A stretch of DNA of 64,000 bases from Gemmatimonadota bacterium (GCA_022826685.1 JAJDUL010000061.1:62001-126000); one strand, 5' to 3'; shown: positions 8,928-17,655, numbered from the stretch's first letter. Made by a program: numbers and translations. The notes: generated from the letters alone by a model not told the origin.

Positions 8928-9362
8928 TCAGCCGCAGCGAACCTCGACGAGGAGACGCTTCCAGCTCGGGACCGACTCGGTGCCCACCTTGATCACCTGC
9001 ACGCGTGCCGCGCCGCCGCGCCGCATCCAGGGGGCGAGCCAGGCGCCGATCTCCCTCGGGAGGTGGCCGACCGGGTCGCCATCGCGGATGTGGACCCAGA
9101 CGTCGTCGGGTTCGCCTCCGGGCGGGTCGGGGATGAGGAGGAGTTCCTCCTGCGGACTTACCGTGTCGAGGTGGCGGGCGCGGTCTTCGAAAGCGAGTCC
9201 GTGTACGGTGGTGCGGAACACCGGGGCCCCGAGCGGTGGTATGCTCTGCTCGTCGGACGTGGGCCCTGTGGGGCTTGGCGCCGGGGGGGTCGGCCCCGGC
9301 GCGGAACGTGGTGGCTCCATGTACTCCATCCCGAGTTGCGGCGTCGTTTGAAGCTTCGACAC
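8928..9362 (-). CDS. Stand-alone HIRAN domain protein
   Basis: A 144-residue protein whose C-terminal 95 residues look like a HIRAN domain: FRTTVHGLAFEDR, then a run ending in EELLLIPDPPGGEPDDVWVH, then DGDPVGHLPREIGAWLAPWM and a final strand. HIRAN domains bind 3' ends of single-stranded DNA in HLTF/Rad5-type remodellers, and free-standing bacterial copies are thought to recognise damaged or stalled DNA. The first 45 residues are Pro/Ser-rich linker. The GTG at 9362 is the longest start; ATGs near 9329 and 9320 would trim the linker and are equally possible. It is divergent from the cysteine desulfurase gene, with only about 46 bp between the starts. Confidence 0.65.
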   Translation of the reverse strand: MSKLQTTPQLGMEYMEPPRSAPGPTPPAPSPTGPTSDEQSIPPLGAPVFRTTVHGLAFEDRARHLDTVSPQEELLLIPDPPGGEPDDVWVHIRDGDPVGHLPREIGAWLAPWMRRGGAARVQVIKVGTESVPSWKRLLVEVRCG

Positions 9363-9408
9363 AATAGACGCTCTCTGCTCGACGGGCGAATCCGGATCGA
9401 AAACGACG

Positions 9409-10581
9409 ATGACACAGCGGGACGAAGAGCGACTTTACCTCGACTACGCGGCGACCTGGCCCATGCGGCCGGAGGTATGGGAGGCGATGGGGGCGGAGCT
9501 GCGGCACGGCTTCAATCCCGCGAGCGCGCATGCCCCGGGACGGCGGGCCCATCGCTGCCTCGAGGTCGCGCGCGGGCGGATCGCGGATCTGCTCGGGTGC
9601 GCGCGGTCATCCATCTACTTCACGGGCGGCGGCACGCAGTCCGACAACCTCGCGATCCTCGGCTTCGTCCGGTCGAATCCGGGGCGGAGCCCGCGCGTGT
9701 TCGTGTCCGAGATCGAACACAAGGCATGCCTCGAGGCCGCGGACCGCGGCGCGGTGGAGGGAGCCCGCGTCGCGCGGATTCCCGTGGACGGGTCGGGGAC
9801 GATCGATCTCGCGTGGCTGCAACGGGAACTCGCGACGGACCCGGACGCGCCGACGCTGATTTCGGTGATGTGGGCGAACAACGAGATCGGCACGGTCCAG
9901 GCGATGGGGGAGATCGTGGAGTTGGGCCACGAGTTCGGGGCGCTCGTGCACACGGACGCCGTTCAGGCGCTGGGGAAGGTGGACTGCGATCTGGAGCGGA
10001 CGCCGGTCGATCTCCTCTCGGCGACGGCGCACAAGCTCGGCGGGCCGGTGGGGATCGGCCTTCTGTACCTGCGGCCGGGGGTAACGCTGGAGCCGCTCAG
10101 CTACGGGGGCGGCCAGGAACGGTCGATGTGGCCGGGCACGCAGAATCCGATCGGCGCAACGGGCTTCGCGGCGGCGCTCGCGCACGCGCTCGAGGACCGC
10201 GAGGTGGAGGTCGCGCGCTGGACCGCGCTGCGCGATCACCTCGAGGCGCGGATCCGGGCGGAGATCCCGGACGCCCGGATCCATGCCGGCGACGCGCCGC
10301 TGCGGATGCCGAATCTCGTCAGCATCGGGATTCCGGGGTGTGACAGCGGAGCCGTGCTCGTTTCCCTCGACTTCGAGGGGATCGCGGCCTCGGGCGGATC
10401 GGCCTGTGGCTCTGACTCGAGCGTCGGCTCCGACGTGCTGGACGCGATCGGGATCACCAGCGATGTGCCGTACGCGGCCGTGCGCTTCAGCTTCGGTCAC
10501 GACACTTCCCGCGCGGACGTCGACGCGGCGGCGGACGCGCTTGTCCGGGTGGCGGCACGGGTCGTCGCCCTCACGGCCTGA
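9409..10581 (+). CDS. Cysteine desulfurase (NifS/IscS family)
   Basis: A 390-residue fold-type I PLP enzyme converting cysteine to alanine and an enzyme-bound persulfide. Visible are LYLDYAAT at the N-terminus, the PLP-stacking His104 (EIEHKA), Asp183 and Gln186 (HTDAVQALGK), the Schiff-base lysine Lys209 in SATAHKLGGP, and the catalytic Cys333 in SGGSACGSDSS. The short loop around Cys333 resembles IscS/NifS rather than SufS. mnmA starts 12 bp downstream on the same strand, so its likely role here is to supply sulfur for tRNA thiolation. iscU and other Fe-S scaffold genes are not nearby. Start at ATG 9409. Confidence 0.9.
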   Translation: MTQRDEERLYLDYAATWPMRPEVWEAMGAELRHGFNPASAHAPGRRAHRCLEVARGRIADLLGCARSSIYFTGGGTQSDNLAILGFVRSNPGRSPRVFVSEIEHKACLEAADRGAVEGARVARIPVDGSGTIDLAWLQRELATDPDAPTLISVMWANNEIGTVQAMGEIVELGHEFGALVHTDAVQALGKVDCDLERTPVDLLSATAHKLGGPVGIGLLYLRPGVTLEPLSYGGGQERSMWPGTQNPIGATGFAAALAHALEDREVEVARWTALRDHLEARIRAEIPDARIHAGDAPLRMPNLVSIGIPGCDSGAVLVSLDFEGIAASGGSACGSDSSVGSDVLDAIGITSDVPYAAVRFSFGHDTSRADVDAAADALVRVAARVVALTA

Positions 10582-10593
10582 ACTCTCGCACTC

Positions 10594-11691
10594 ATGATCG
10601 CCCCGAGCCGCCTCGCGGACTCCGTGCTCGTCGCCATGTCGGGCGGCGTGGACTCTTCGCTCACCGCCGCGCTGCTCGCGCGCGAGGGCCGCCCGATCAT
10701 CGGCGTGACGATGAAGACCTTCTGCTACACCGGCAGCGAGGGCCCGACGCGCACCTGCTGCGGCCTCGACGGGATCGCGGACGCCAAGTCCGTCGCCGCC
10801 CAGCTCGACATGCCGCACCACGTGTTCGACGTGGAGGAGGATTTCACGCGCGACGTGATCGACGACTTCGTGTCGGAGTACGCGGCCGGCCGCACGCCGA
10901 TCCCGTGCGTCCGCTGCAACAGCTTCACGAAGTTCCGGGACCTCCTCGTGCGGGCGGACGCGCTGGACTGCCGCTGGCTCGCGACGGGGCACTATGCGCG
11001 CGTGGTCCGACCCCGCTCCGGCCCTCCGGAACTCCACCTCGGCGCGGACGACCACAAGGATCAGACGTACTTCCTGTGGGGGATGCCGCGCGAGGCGCTC
11101 GACCGTCTGCTCCTGCCGGTCGGCGAGCTCACGAAGCCGCAGGTCCGGGCGGAGGCGCGGCGGCTCGGCCTCGACACGGCGGACAAGCCGGAGTCGTTCG
11201 AGATCTGCTTCGTCCCCGACAACGACTACGCCGGGGTCCTGCGCCGGTACCTGCCGGAAGACCACCCTGCCCTTTCACCCGGCGCCATCCGCTTCGAGGA
11301 CGGTTCCGATGCGGGCGAGCACCCGGGCTACGCGCACTACACGGTGGGACAGCGCAAGGGGCTCCCGGGCGGTTTTCCCGAGCCGATGTTCGTGCTCGAG
11401 ATCCGACCGGAGTCGCGCGACGTCATCATTGGGCCGCGGGCCTCCCTGGCCCGCTCGCGCATCGGCGCCGGGGGCGCGAACTGGCTTGCGGAGCCTCCCG
11501 ACGGGGGCGAGTGCATCGGAGTGCGGATCCGGCACGGGGCCGCGATCGTCGACGCGGAGGTCATCGAGGCGACGCCGACCGGCTTCTCGCTGGAACTGCC
11601 CGTCCCGCAGTCGGCCATCACGCCCGGTCAGAGCGCGGTGCTCTACCGGGACGGACGGGTCCTCGGCGGCGGCGTCATCGTCTCGAACTGA
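10594..11691 (+). CDS. mnmA: tRNA-specific 2-thiouridylase MnmA
   Basis: A 365-residue ATP-dependent thiolase that makes 2-thiouridine at wobble U34 of Lys, Glu and Gln tRNAs. The pyrophosphatase P-loop SGGVDSS is at residues 16-22. The two catalytic cysteines appear as Cys108 in CVRCNSFTKF and Cys204 in FEICFVPD. ATGHYARV, the KDQTYFLW segment and HYTVGQRKGL are further family signatures. The C-terminal beta-barrel domain is complete. Length is normal. It is the second gene of a two-gene sulfur-relay operon with the desulfurase. A substrate tRNA, tRNA-Gln(UUG), is encoded at 37777-37847. Confidence 0.95.
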   Translation: MIAPSRLADSVLVAMSGGVDSSLTAALLAREGRPIIGVTMKTFCYTGSEGPTRTCCGLDGIADAKSVAAQLDMPHHVFDVEEDFTRDVIDDFVSEYAAGRTPIPCVRCNSFTKFRDLLVRADALDCRWLATGHYARVVRPRSGPPELHLGADDHKDQTYFLWGMPREALDRLLLPVGELTKPQVRAEARRLGLDTADKPESFEICFVPDNDYAGVLRRYLPEDHPALSPGAIRFEDGSDAGEHPGYAHYTVGQRKGLPGGFPEPMFVLEIRPESRDVIIGPRASLARSRIGAGGANWLAEPPDGGECIGVRIRHGAAIVDAEVIEATPTGFSLELPVPQSAITPGQSAVLYRDGRVLGGGVIVSN

Positions 11692-11706
11692 CGGCTGGCG
11701 CCGGGA

Positions 11707-11731
11707 CGCGCCCGCGAGCTGGCGGGGCGCG
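11707..11731. terminator. GC-rich hairpin between convergent mnmA and dnaJ
   Basis: CGCGCCC (11707-11713) pairs perfectly with GGGCGCG (11725-11731) around an 11-nt loop. An alternative CCCGC/GCGGG stem nests inside it. It fills the 42-bp gap between the convergent stops of mnmA and dnaJ, which is where a bidirectional terminator is expected. There is no T-tract on either strand, so it is not a classical intrinsic terminator. Confidence 0.45.
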
Positions 11732-11733
11732 GG

Positions 11734-12834
11734 TCAGTAGGAGAGGCCCTCCTGTTTCGCGAGGTCCTGGACCGTCTTCAGGCCTTCGCCGGAGAGGTCG
11801 GGCGTCTCCACGACGACCTTGACGAGCTGGTCGCCCCGGTTGTCGCCGCGCCGGATGCCCTGGCCCCGGATGCGGAACGTCGTGCCGCTCTGCGTGCCCG
11901 GCGGGATTCTGAGCACGACCTTGTTCCCGCCGATCGTCCTCACTTTCACCTTCGAGCCGAGGATCGCCTGCGCCACGTTGATGGGCACCTCGCAGGCGAG
12001 GTCGAGCCCGTCGCGGGTGAAGAAGCGGTCGGGGTCGACCTGGAACTTGATGATGAGGTCGCCCGGGGTGCCGCCGCCCGGACCGCGTTCGCCCTTGCCG
12101 GAGATGCGGACACGCGAACCGCTCTCGACCCCGGCGGGCACCTTGACGCTGAGCTTGCGCCGCGTGTTCACCTGGCCGCGCCCGGAACAGCTTGAACACG
12201 GCGTCTCCGGCACCATCCCGCGGCGCATGCACACCGGGCACGGGCGCGTGACGGAGAACCCGCCCTGCCCGAACGTGACCTCGCCCTTGCCATCGCACTC
12301 GGCGCAGCGCACCAGCGAGGTGCCGGGAGCCGCGCCATCCCCGTCGCACGTCGCGCACTCCTCGTTGATCGGCACCGTGACCGCGACCCGGCCGCCACGC
12401 GCCGCAGTGCGGAGCGGCACCGTCACCAGGTATTCGACGTTGCGGCCCCGCTTCGGCCCCTCCTTCTCCGGCTTCGCCTTCTTCCCGAAATCGAAGATGG
12501 ATGAGAAGATGCCGCCGATCCCGCCCAGGTCGGACAGGTCCTCGAACTTGAAGTTGCCGGCCCCACCGGGGGCTCCGCCCGGCTGGCCGGGTCCGAACGC
12601 GCCGAGGCCGCCGTACTTCCGCACGCGGTCGTACTTCTTGCGCTTGTCCGGGTCGGAGAGGACGCCGTGCGCCTCCGACACCTCCTTGAACTTCTCCGTC
12701 GACTTCGGATCGCCCGCGTTCGCGTCCGGGTGGTGCTCCTTCGCGAGCTTCCGGTAGGCCTTCCGGATCTCGTCCTCGCTCGCGTTCTCCGCGACCCCGA
12801 GAATCTTGTAGTAGTCCTTCGCCTGCGTCGCCAT
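11734..12834 (-). CDS. dnaJ: Chaperone DnaJ
   Basis: A 366-residue Hsp40 co-chaperone stimulating DnaK ATPase. The J domain occupies residues 1-70 with HPD at 35-37 ([10 protein letters not shown]). A Gly/Phe-rich linker ([17 protein letters not shown]) follows. The zinc region has four CxxC motifs: [24 protein letters not shown] (third repeat with degenerate glycines) and CSSCSGRG. The two client-binding beta domains complete the protein, so it is a full type I DnaJ. It starts 4 bp after the grpE stop, forming a grpE-dnaJ operon; dnaK is not in the window. No CIRCE-like inverted repeat was seen upstream of grpE. Confidence 0.95.
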   Translation of the reverse strand: MATQAKDYYKILGVAENASEDEIRKAYRKLAKEHHPDANAGDPKSTEKFKEVSEAHGVLSDPDKRKKYDRVRKYGGLGAFGPGQPGGAPGGAGNFKFEDLSDLGGIGGIFSSIFDFGKKAKPEKEGPKRGRNVEYLVTVPLRTAARGGRVAVTVPINEECATCDGDGAAPGTSLVRCAECDGKGEVTFGQGGFSVTRPCPVCMRRGMVPETPCSSCSGRGQVNTRRKLSVKVPAGVESGSRVRISGKGERGPGGGTPGDLIIKFQVDPDRFFTRDGLDLACEVPINVAQAILGSKVKVRTIGGNKVVLRIPPGTQSGTTFRIRGQGIRRGDNRGDQLVKVVVETPDLSGEGLKTVQDLAKQEGLSY

Positions 12835-12838
12835 CGGA

Positions 12839-13471
12839 TCAGGAAGCTTCCGCTTCGTGGCGGTAGACCGTGACGCGCGCGGGGCGGAGCAGCCGGTCGC
12901 CGAGCCGGTATCCGATGAGGACGACGTGCGACACGAGTTCGTCCTGCTCCGGGTCGTCCGTCGGGGTCATCATCAGCGCGTCGTGGAGGTTGGGATCGAA
13001 GCGCTCGCCGATGGGGTTCACCGGTTCCACGCCGTTGTCGGAGAGGACCTTCGCGAACTTCCGGGCCACGAGCCCGATCCCCTCGTGCAGGGCCTCGGTC
13101 GTCGTGCCCTCGAGCGGCGTGTCGGCCACGCGCTGCAGGTCATCCATCGTTTCGAGCAGCTTGCCGGCGAGTTCCGCGCGCGCCCGCTCTCCCGCATCGC
13201 CCAACTCGCCTCTCGTCCGGCGCCGGAAGTTGTCGAACTCCGCCGCGAGCCGGAGGTGGCGGTCCTGCAAGGCCGCGAGTTCTCCCTCCGGTCCGAGATC
13301 CTCGGCGGACGCGGGCGGACCGACCTCGTCCACGTGCCCGGGTGTCTCCGGAGCCTCTTCGGCCGCGTCCGGCTCAGGCGCATCCGGCTCGGCGGCGTCG
13401 CCGGCGTCCCCCGGAGCGGCATCCGCCGGCGCCGCGCTCTCCATCTCCTGCTCCAGATCCTTCGTTTCCAT
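12839..13471 (-). CDS. grpE: Nucleotide exchange factor GrpE
   Basis: A 210-residue DnaK nucleotide exchange factor. The first 60 residues ([20 protein letters not shown] onward) are acidic and Ala/Pro-rich, probably disordered. A long coiled-coil helix follows ([20 protein letters not shown], the family signature around residues 72-95), then helical linker segments and the C-terminal beta domain with [17 protein letters not shown] and [15 protein letters not shown]. Start at ATG 13469-13471; the reading frame is open further upstream, but into pncC. dnaJ follows after 4 bp. Confidence 0.95.
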   Translation of the reverse strand: METKDLEQEMESAAPADAAPGDAGDAAEPDAPEPDAAEEAPETPGHVDEVGPPASAEDLGPEGELAALQDRHLRLAAEFDNFRRRTRGELGDAGERARAELAGKLLETMDDLQRVADTPLEGTTTEALHEGIGLVARKFAKVLSDNGVEPVNPIGERFDPNLHDALMMTPTDDPEQDELVSHVVLIGYRLGDRLLRPARVTVYRHEAEAS

Positions 13472-13494
13472 CGAATGTCCTTCGAAGTTGCTCG

Positions 13495-13902
13495 TCAAAG
13501 CCGCGAATCCAGCCAGCGCATCGCCTCCAGTGCGGCCGCTTCCCGGATCTCGTCCCGGCTCCCCCCGAAGCGGTGGCACCGCGCGTCGCGGGAGGGGCCG
13601 TCGTGGGCGATCCACACCGTGCCCACGGGCTTGCCGGCGGATCCGCCCGAGGGCCCGGCGATTCCCGTGACGGCGATGGACCAGGTGCTCTCCGCCACGC
13701 GCCGCGCCCCGGCGGCCATCTCCTCCGCGACCGCCCGCGAAACGGCGCCGTACCGGCGGAGCGACGCCTCCGACACCTTCAGCAGCTCCCTCTTGGCGTC
13801 GTCATCGTAGCTTATCAGCCCACCCCACAAAACCTTCGAAGCTCCGGGTACGGCGGTGAGGGCGGCGCCGATCAGGCCTCCCGTGCAACTCTCGGCGAGC
13901 AC
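13495..13902 (-). CDS. pncC: CinA C-terminal domain protein / NMN amidohydrolase PncC
   Basis: This is the CinA C-terminal domain without the N-terminal MoCF-like domain. LAESCTGG near the start, the GAVS segment, VTGIAGPSGGSAGKPVGTVWI and the C-terminal helix are family hallmarks of enzymes that deamidate nicotinamide mononucleotide to nicotinic acid mononucleotide in pyridine-nucleotide salvage. From the first standard start (GTG 13902) it is 135 residues, about 25 short of the usual 160. The missing helix is encoded in frame just upstream (SLFEAAATLIEGLRERGHTL, up to about 13980), where only an ATT (13980-13978) or CTG could initiate. The true start is therefore probably upstream and non-canonical. 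That extension overlaps the 3' end of pgsA. Confidence 0.85.
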   Translation of the reverse strand: MLAESCTGGLIGAALTAVPGASKVLWGGLISYDDDAKRELLKVSEASLRRYGAVSRAVAEEMAAGARRVAESTWSIAVTGIAGPSGGSAGKPVGTVWIAHDGPSRDARCHRFGGSRDEIREAAALEAMRWLDSRL

Positions 13903-13972
13903 GAGGGTGTGACCCCTCTCGCGCAGGCCTTCGATGAGCGTCGCGGCGGCCTCGAACAGCGACGGACCGCCC

Positions 13973-14602
13973 TTACGAATGGCGACCCGCCATGACGCGC
14001 GAGAACATCCCCAGGTAGGTCACGGCGGAGGCCAGCGTGAGCAACACGGCGAGGGTGAGGAAGGTCGTGGTGAACCACCCGTGGAAGGCGGAGAACCACT
14101 GCCACGCCCAGCCCCCGGGGGCCACGAAGCCGGGCGTCAGGAACGCGACCCAGAGAATCGCGGAGCCGATGAAGATGTTCTGTGCGAGCGCCTTCCTCTT
14201 GCCCAGGATCTGCGCCGCGACGATCCGGCCGCGCCGCGCGGCGAAGGACCGGAGCAGCGTGATCAGCGCCTCGCGCCCCAGGAAGATGACGATGGCCCAG
14301 AGCGGAATGACGCGGAACAGGGGGAGAGAGGGGGTGCCCGCCTGCCCGAGATTGATGGTGTAGACGGGGATGAGGGCGGCGACGAGCAGCAGTTTGTCGG
14401 CCAGCGGGTCGACGATCTTGCCGAAGGAGGTCACCTCGCCGCGGGCCCGGGCCAGGTGTCCGTCCCACAGATCCGACAGCGCGGCGAGGACGAACACGAC
14501 GAACGCGATCATGCGCGGCGCCGGCCGAGGCTGCAGGAGCAGCGCCGTCACGACGGGAGCCGCGAGGATCCGGCCCGTGGTAATCGTGTTCGGGAGATTC
14601 AG
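13973..14602 (-). CDS. pgsA: CDP-diacylglycerol-glycerol-3-phosphate phosphatidyltransferase
   Basis: A 209-residue CDP-alcohol phosphatidyltransferase making phosphatidylglycerophosphate, the committed step to phosphatidylglycerol and cardiolipin. The catalytic motif is SDLWDGHLARARGEVTSFGK followed by IVDPLADK, matching the D-x2-DG-x2-AR-x8-G-x3-D-x3-D pattern. Several membrane helices span the protein. The natural N-terminus is LNLPNTITTGRI (compare MNLPN in homologues), and the codon there is CTG at 14602-14600. That CTG overlaps the stop of the upstream gene as CTGA, mirroring the ATGA/GTGA couplings elsewhere. No ATG, GTG or TTG is in frame between there and an ATG at 14704, which would sit deep inside the upstream gene. 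The start is inferred. Confidence 0.88.
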   Translation of the reverse strand: MNLPNTITTGRILAAPVVTALLLQPRPAPRMIAFVVFVLAALSDLWDGHLARARGEVTSFGKIVDPLADKLLLVAALIPVYTINLGQAGTPSLPLFRVIPLWAIVIFLGREALITLLRSFAARRGRIVAAQILGKRKALAQNIFIGSAILWVAFLTPGFVAPGGWAWQWFSAFHGWFTTTFLTLAVLLTLASAVTYLGMFSRVMAGRHS

Positions 14603-14949
14603 TGTGGGTCTCCGCTCTCCAGGACCTCGTCGCTTGCGAGCACGCTCTCGAGACTCTCCAGGACCGCCGTCGCGCGCTTGCGGAGGAGCGGCCGCTCCTC
14701 CCATGCCAGATAATCTCTCAGCAGCGGCAGATCGTCCACGGACGGGTGCGACTTCAGGTATCCGAGGGCCGCCAGGCGCCGGAGCGGGTGCGGACTGAAC
14801 AGTTCGCGCCGGTGGCGGCGCATCTGGTCCCGCGCGAGATAGATCCCGAGGCCGACGGCAGCGGCGGCGCCCAGCAGGGCCGCGGCCGCAATCTTCCAGC
14901 CCGTCGCGGAACGGCGGTCCGCATCCTCGTATTCGATTCGAGTCGTCAT
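14599..14949 (-). CDS. Hypothetical single-pass membrane protein
   Basis: A 116-residue protein with one transmembrane helix near residues 20-40 (IAAAALLGAAAAVGLGIYLA). The helical cytosolic part (LRRLAALGYLKSHPSVDDLP, then LLRDYLAWEERPLLRKRATA) resembles one or two HEAT-like helical pairs. No family is recognised. It lies 5 bp downstream of recR, and its stop overlaps the inferred CTG start of pgsA, so it is translationally coupled in the ybaB-recR-pgsA group. Confidence 0.6.
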   Translation of the reverse strand: MTTRIEYEDADRRSATGWKIAAAALLGAAAAVGLGIYLARDQMRRHRRELFSPHPLRRLAALGYLKSHPSVDDLPLLRDYLAWEERPLLRKRATAVLESLESVLASDEVLESGDPH

Positions 14950-14954
14950 CGCTG

Positions 14955-15542
14955 CTACATCTCCCGTCGGCCGGCGAAGGCTTCGGCGATCGTCACTCCG
15001 TCAGCGTACTCGAGGTCCCCTCCCACGGGCAGCCCGCGCGCGAGGCGAGTGACCGTGACATCGGCGGCCGAGGCGAGCAGGCGCTGCAGGTACGTCGCCG
15101 TCGCCTCTCCCTCGACGCTCGCGTTCGTCGCGATGATCACCTCCCGGACGGGCGTGTCGAGACGCCGAAGCAGGGCCCGGATATTCAGGTCTTCGGGCCC
15201 CACCCCATCGAGAGGGGACAACCGTCCGCCAAGTACATGATACAACCCCGCGAAGTTCCCCGAGTTCTCGATCGCCGGAATGTCCGAGGCCTCCTCCACG
15301 ACGCACACCTGCGCCGGATCGCGCCTCGGACTGCGGCAGTATTCGCACGGCTCCATGTCGCTGAGGTTGCCGCAGGCGCCGCACACGCGGACCTCCGCCG
15401 CGACCCGTTCAATGGCCCGCGCCAGCCGCCGCGTATCGTCCTTCGAACTCTTGAGCAGGTGGTAGGTGAGCCGCCGCGCGGTCTTGCGACCGATCCCGGG
15501 GAGCCGGCCGAGTTCACCCACGAGCGCTTCGATGGCGTTCAC
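14955..15542 (-). CDS. recR: Recombination mediator RecR
   Basis: A 195-residue RecR, which with RecO/RecF loads RecA at single-stranded gaps. It shows the helix-hairpin-helix segment LGRLPGIGRKTARRLTYHLL, the four-cysteine zinc motif (CGACGN and CEYCRSPRRD), and the Toprim domain with VVEEASDIPAIENSG and IIATNASVEGEATATYL. The acidic Toprim residues are present. Length is typical. Its GTG start overlaps the ybaB stop by 4 bp (GTGA), giving the conserved dnaX-ybaB-recR order. Confidence 0.95.
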   Translation of the reverse strand: MNAIEALVGELGRLPGIGRKTARRLTYHLLKSSKDDTRRLARAIERVAAEVRVCGACGNLSDMEPCEYCRSPRRDPAQVCVVEEASDIPAIENSGNFAGLYHVLGGRLSPLDGVGPEDLNIRALLRRLDTPVREVIIATNASVEGEATATYLQRLLASAADVTVTRLARGLPVGGDLEYADGVTIAEAFAGRREM

Positions 15543-15874
15543 GGACCGCCGAGGATGTTGCCCAGACCCGGCAGCGGCAGGCCTCCCGCCGCCTGACGCA
15601 TCTCGCTCTCCATTCGGTCCTTCGCCCGCCGCTGCGCCGCGGAGGCCGCGGCGACGATGAGGTCCTCGAGCATCTCGACCTCTTCCGGGTCCACGACGGC
15701 GGGGTCGATGGAGACGCCCTTGACGTTCCCCTGGCCATCCACCGTCACCTCGACCATCCCGCCGCCCGAGGCCGCGACCAGCGTCTCGCGCGCGAGCTTC
15801 TCCTGCATGTCGCTCATGCGCGACTGCATCTGCCGGCTGAGTTGCATCAACTGCTGGATGTTTACGCCGTCCAC
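15539..15874 (-). CDS. ybaB: YbaB/EbfC family nucleoid-associated protein
   Basis: A 111-residue homologue of YbaB/EbfC, a dimeric tweezer-like DNA-binding protein. The N-terminal helix (IQQLMQLSRQMQSRMSDMQE), the strand VEVTVDGQGNVKGVSIDP and the C-terminal DRMESEMRQAAGGLPLPG tail are characteristic. It starts at GTG 15874, 17 bp downstream of dnaX, and its stop overlaps the recR start. The conserved placement between dnaX and recR suggests a link to replication or recombination, but its precise role is not known. Confidence 0.92.
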   Translation of the reverse strand: MDGVNIQQLMQLSRQMQSRMSDMQEKLARETLVAASGGGMVEVTVDGQGNVKGVSIDPAVVDPEEVEMLEDLIVAAASAAQRRAKDRMESEMRQAAGGLPLPGLGNILGGP

Positions 15875-15891
15875 TCCGATTCTCCTGTTCT

Positions 15892-17655
15892 CTACTCCTT
15901 CAGGGTTAGGTCGAGTTCCTTCACGGCTTCCCGGAGCTGCGGGTTTCCGTCCAGCAGCCGCTCGACCCGCGTCCGGGCCGCTTCCCCGGCGGTCATGCGG
16001 CCGCCCTTGTGGTCGACGATCGCGAAGCTGACGGTCGGCAGCCCCAGGCGTTCCGCGAGATTCGTGCGGAGGGCGCCGGAGCGCGAATCGTCCTTCAGCA
16101 GTTCCTCAAGCTCCTCGCGCCACCCGGCCTGGACGCGGAGCCGAAGCTCGTCCTCCACGAGGCCGGCGACCTCGGTGCCGCGCAGAGCCAGCCCGGACAC
16201 GCCGCCCAGCCCCTGCGTCTCGGCGACCGCCGCGGCCCACGCGTCGCGGACCGGGGATGACGGCGCCGTCTCTCCGGCATCGGCGGGCGGCGGAGGGGGG
16301 GGCGCGGGCTGTGAGGCCGGCGCGGACTGCCGGGGCGGCGCGGGCTGCCGGGGTGGCGCGGGCCTCTGGGCCGGCGCGGACTGCCGGGGTGGCGACCGGT
16401 CCGGGGGAGCGGCGGCGCGTGGCGAGGGACGGTTCCCACGCTGGCGCCGGGGCGGATTCGGCGTGCGCGTCCGGGACGCGGGCTCGCCGTCGGGGGCGCC
16501 CAGGGCCGCCAGGAGGTCCTCGAGTTCGACGGTCGATTCCATGCGGACGAGACGCAGGAGCAGAACCTCGAGCTGGATGCGCGGCTGGGAGGACCTGTGG
16601 AGCATGCCGGAGGCCTCGAACTCGCTGAGGCCGGCGAGCATCCTCAGCAGGTCCGCCGGGACCAGAGCCTCGGCGGCGGCGAGGAAACGCTCCCGCGACT
16701 CCGGCAGGAGTTCGACCGCCTCGGCCTCCGGATCGAGCCTCAGCACCAGGAGGGTGCGCAGCGCGTCGCCGAGCCCGCGCAGAAACTCCGCAGGGTCGTG
16801 CCCATCGTCGAGGAGATCCTGGACGAAGGCGAACACCCCGGCGCGATCCCCGTTGGCCGCGATTTCGAAAAACGCCAGATATCGATCTTCATCGACGAGC
16901 CCGAGCATGCGGCCGACATCCGCGAGTTCCACCGCGTCGCCCCGGAACGAGAGGACCTGGTCGAGAGAGGAGAGCGCGTCGCGGACGCCGCCCTCGGCCC
17001 GGCGCGCGATCGCCCGCAGCGCCCCCGGCTCGGCCGGGATTCCCTCCGCCTCGAGCACCGCCTCCAGCCGGCCCGCGATGTCCCGGACAGAGACCCGCCG
17101 GAAGTCGAATCGCTGGCACCGGGACATGACGGGGGCCGCGCCGCGCTCGATCTTCTGCGGCTCGGTGGTGGCGAAGGCGAAGATCACGCGTGGCGGCGGC
17201 TCCTCGAGGATCTTCAGGAGCGCATTCCACGCATCGCGCGTGAGCATGTGCGCCTCGTCGAGGATGTAGACCTTGTAGCGCTCCTCGCTCGTGGGCGCGT
17301 ACGCGGCCCGGCGGCGGAGATCCCGCGCGTCCTCGACGCCCCGGTGGCTCGCCGCGTCGATCTCCACGACATCGAGCGAGGCGCCGCCGGACCAGATCCG
17401 CTCGCACGAGGGACACGTGCCGCACGGTTCGCCGCCGGAGCGGTCGGGGCAGTTCAGGGCCATCGCGAGAATGCGCGCGGTGGTCGTCTTCCCGACCCCG
17501 CGCGGGCCGCAGAAGAGATACGCGTGGCCGACGCGCCCGGACTCGATGGCGGCCTTCAGCGTGGACCCGATGTGGTCCTGTCCCACCAGCTCCGAGAAGC
17601 GTCGGGGCCGGTAGGTTCTGGCCAGCGCGGTGCGGTACAGGGGCTCGTGAGCCAT
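15892..17655 (-). CDS. dnaX: DNA polymerase III subunit gamma/tau
   Basis: A 587-residue clamp-loader ATPase. The AAA+ module has Walker A GPRGVGKTT (50-58), the zinc cysteines Cys69, Cys78, Cys81 and Cys84 (NCPDRSGGEPCGTCPSC), Walker B YILDEAHML, and the SRC motif in VMSRCQRFDFR. Domain III and a collar domain follow. Residues around 395-455 form a Pro/Arg/Gln-rich linker (repeats such as PAPPRQ), then a tau-like C-terminal domain. I see no obvious poly-A slippery site for a gamma frameshift. The SRP RNA gene lies immediately upstream and ybaB immediately downstream. Confidence 0.95.
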   Translation of the reverse strand: MAHEPLYRTALARTYRPRRFSELVGQDHIGSTLKAAIESGRVGHAYLFCGPRGVGKTTTARILAMALNCPDRSGGEPCGTCPSCERIWSGGASLDVVEIDAASHRGVEDARDLRRRAAYAPTSEERYKVYILDEAHMLTRDAWNALLKILEEPPPRVIFAFATTEPQKIERGAAPVMSRCQRFDFRRVSVRDIAGRLEAVLEAEGIPAEPGALRAIARRAEGGVRDALSSLDQVLSFRGDAVELADVGRMLGLVDEDRYLAFFEIAANGDRAGVFAFVQDLLDDGHDPAEFLRGLGDALRTLLVLRLDPEAEAVELLPESRERFLAAAEALVPADLLRMLAGLSEFEASGMLHRSSQPRIQLEVLLLRLVRMESTVELEDLLAALGAPDGEPASRTRTPNPPRRQRGNRPSPRAAAPPDRSPPRQSAPAQRPAPPRQPAPPRQSAPASQPAPPPPPPADAGETAPSSPVRDAWAAAVAETQGLGGVSGLALRGTEVAGLVEDELRLRVQAGWREELEELLKDDSRSGALRTNLAERLGLPTVSFAIVDHKGGRMTAGEAARTRVERLLDGNPQLREAVKELDLTLKE

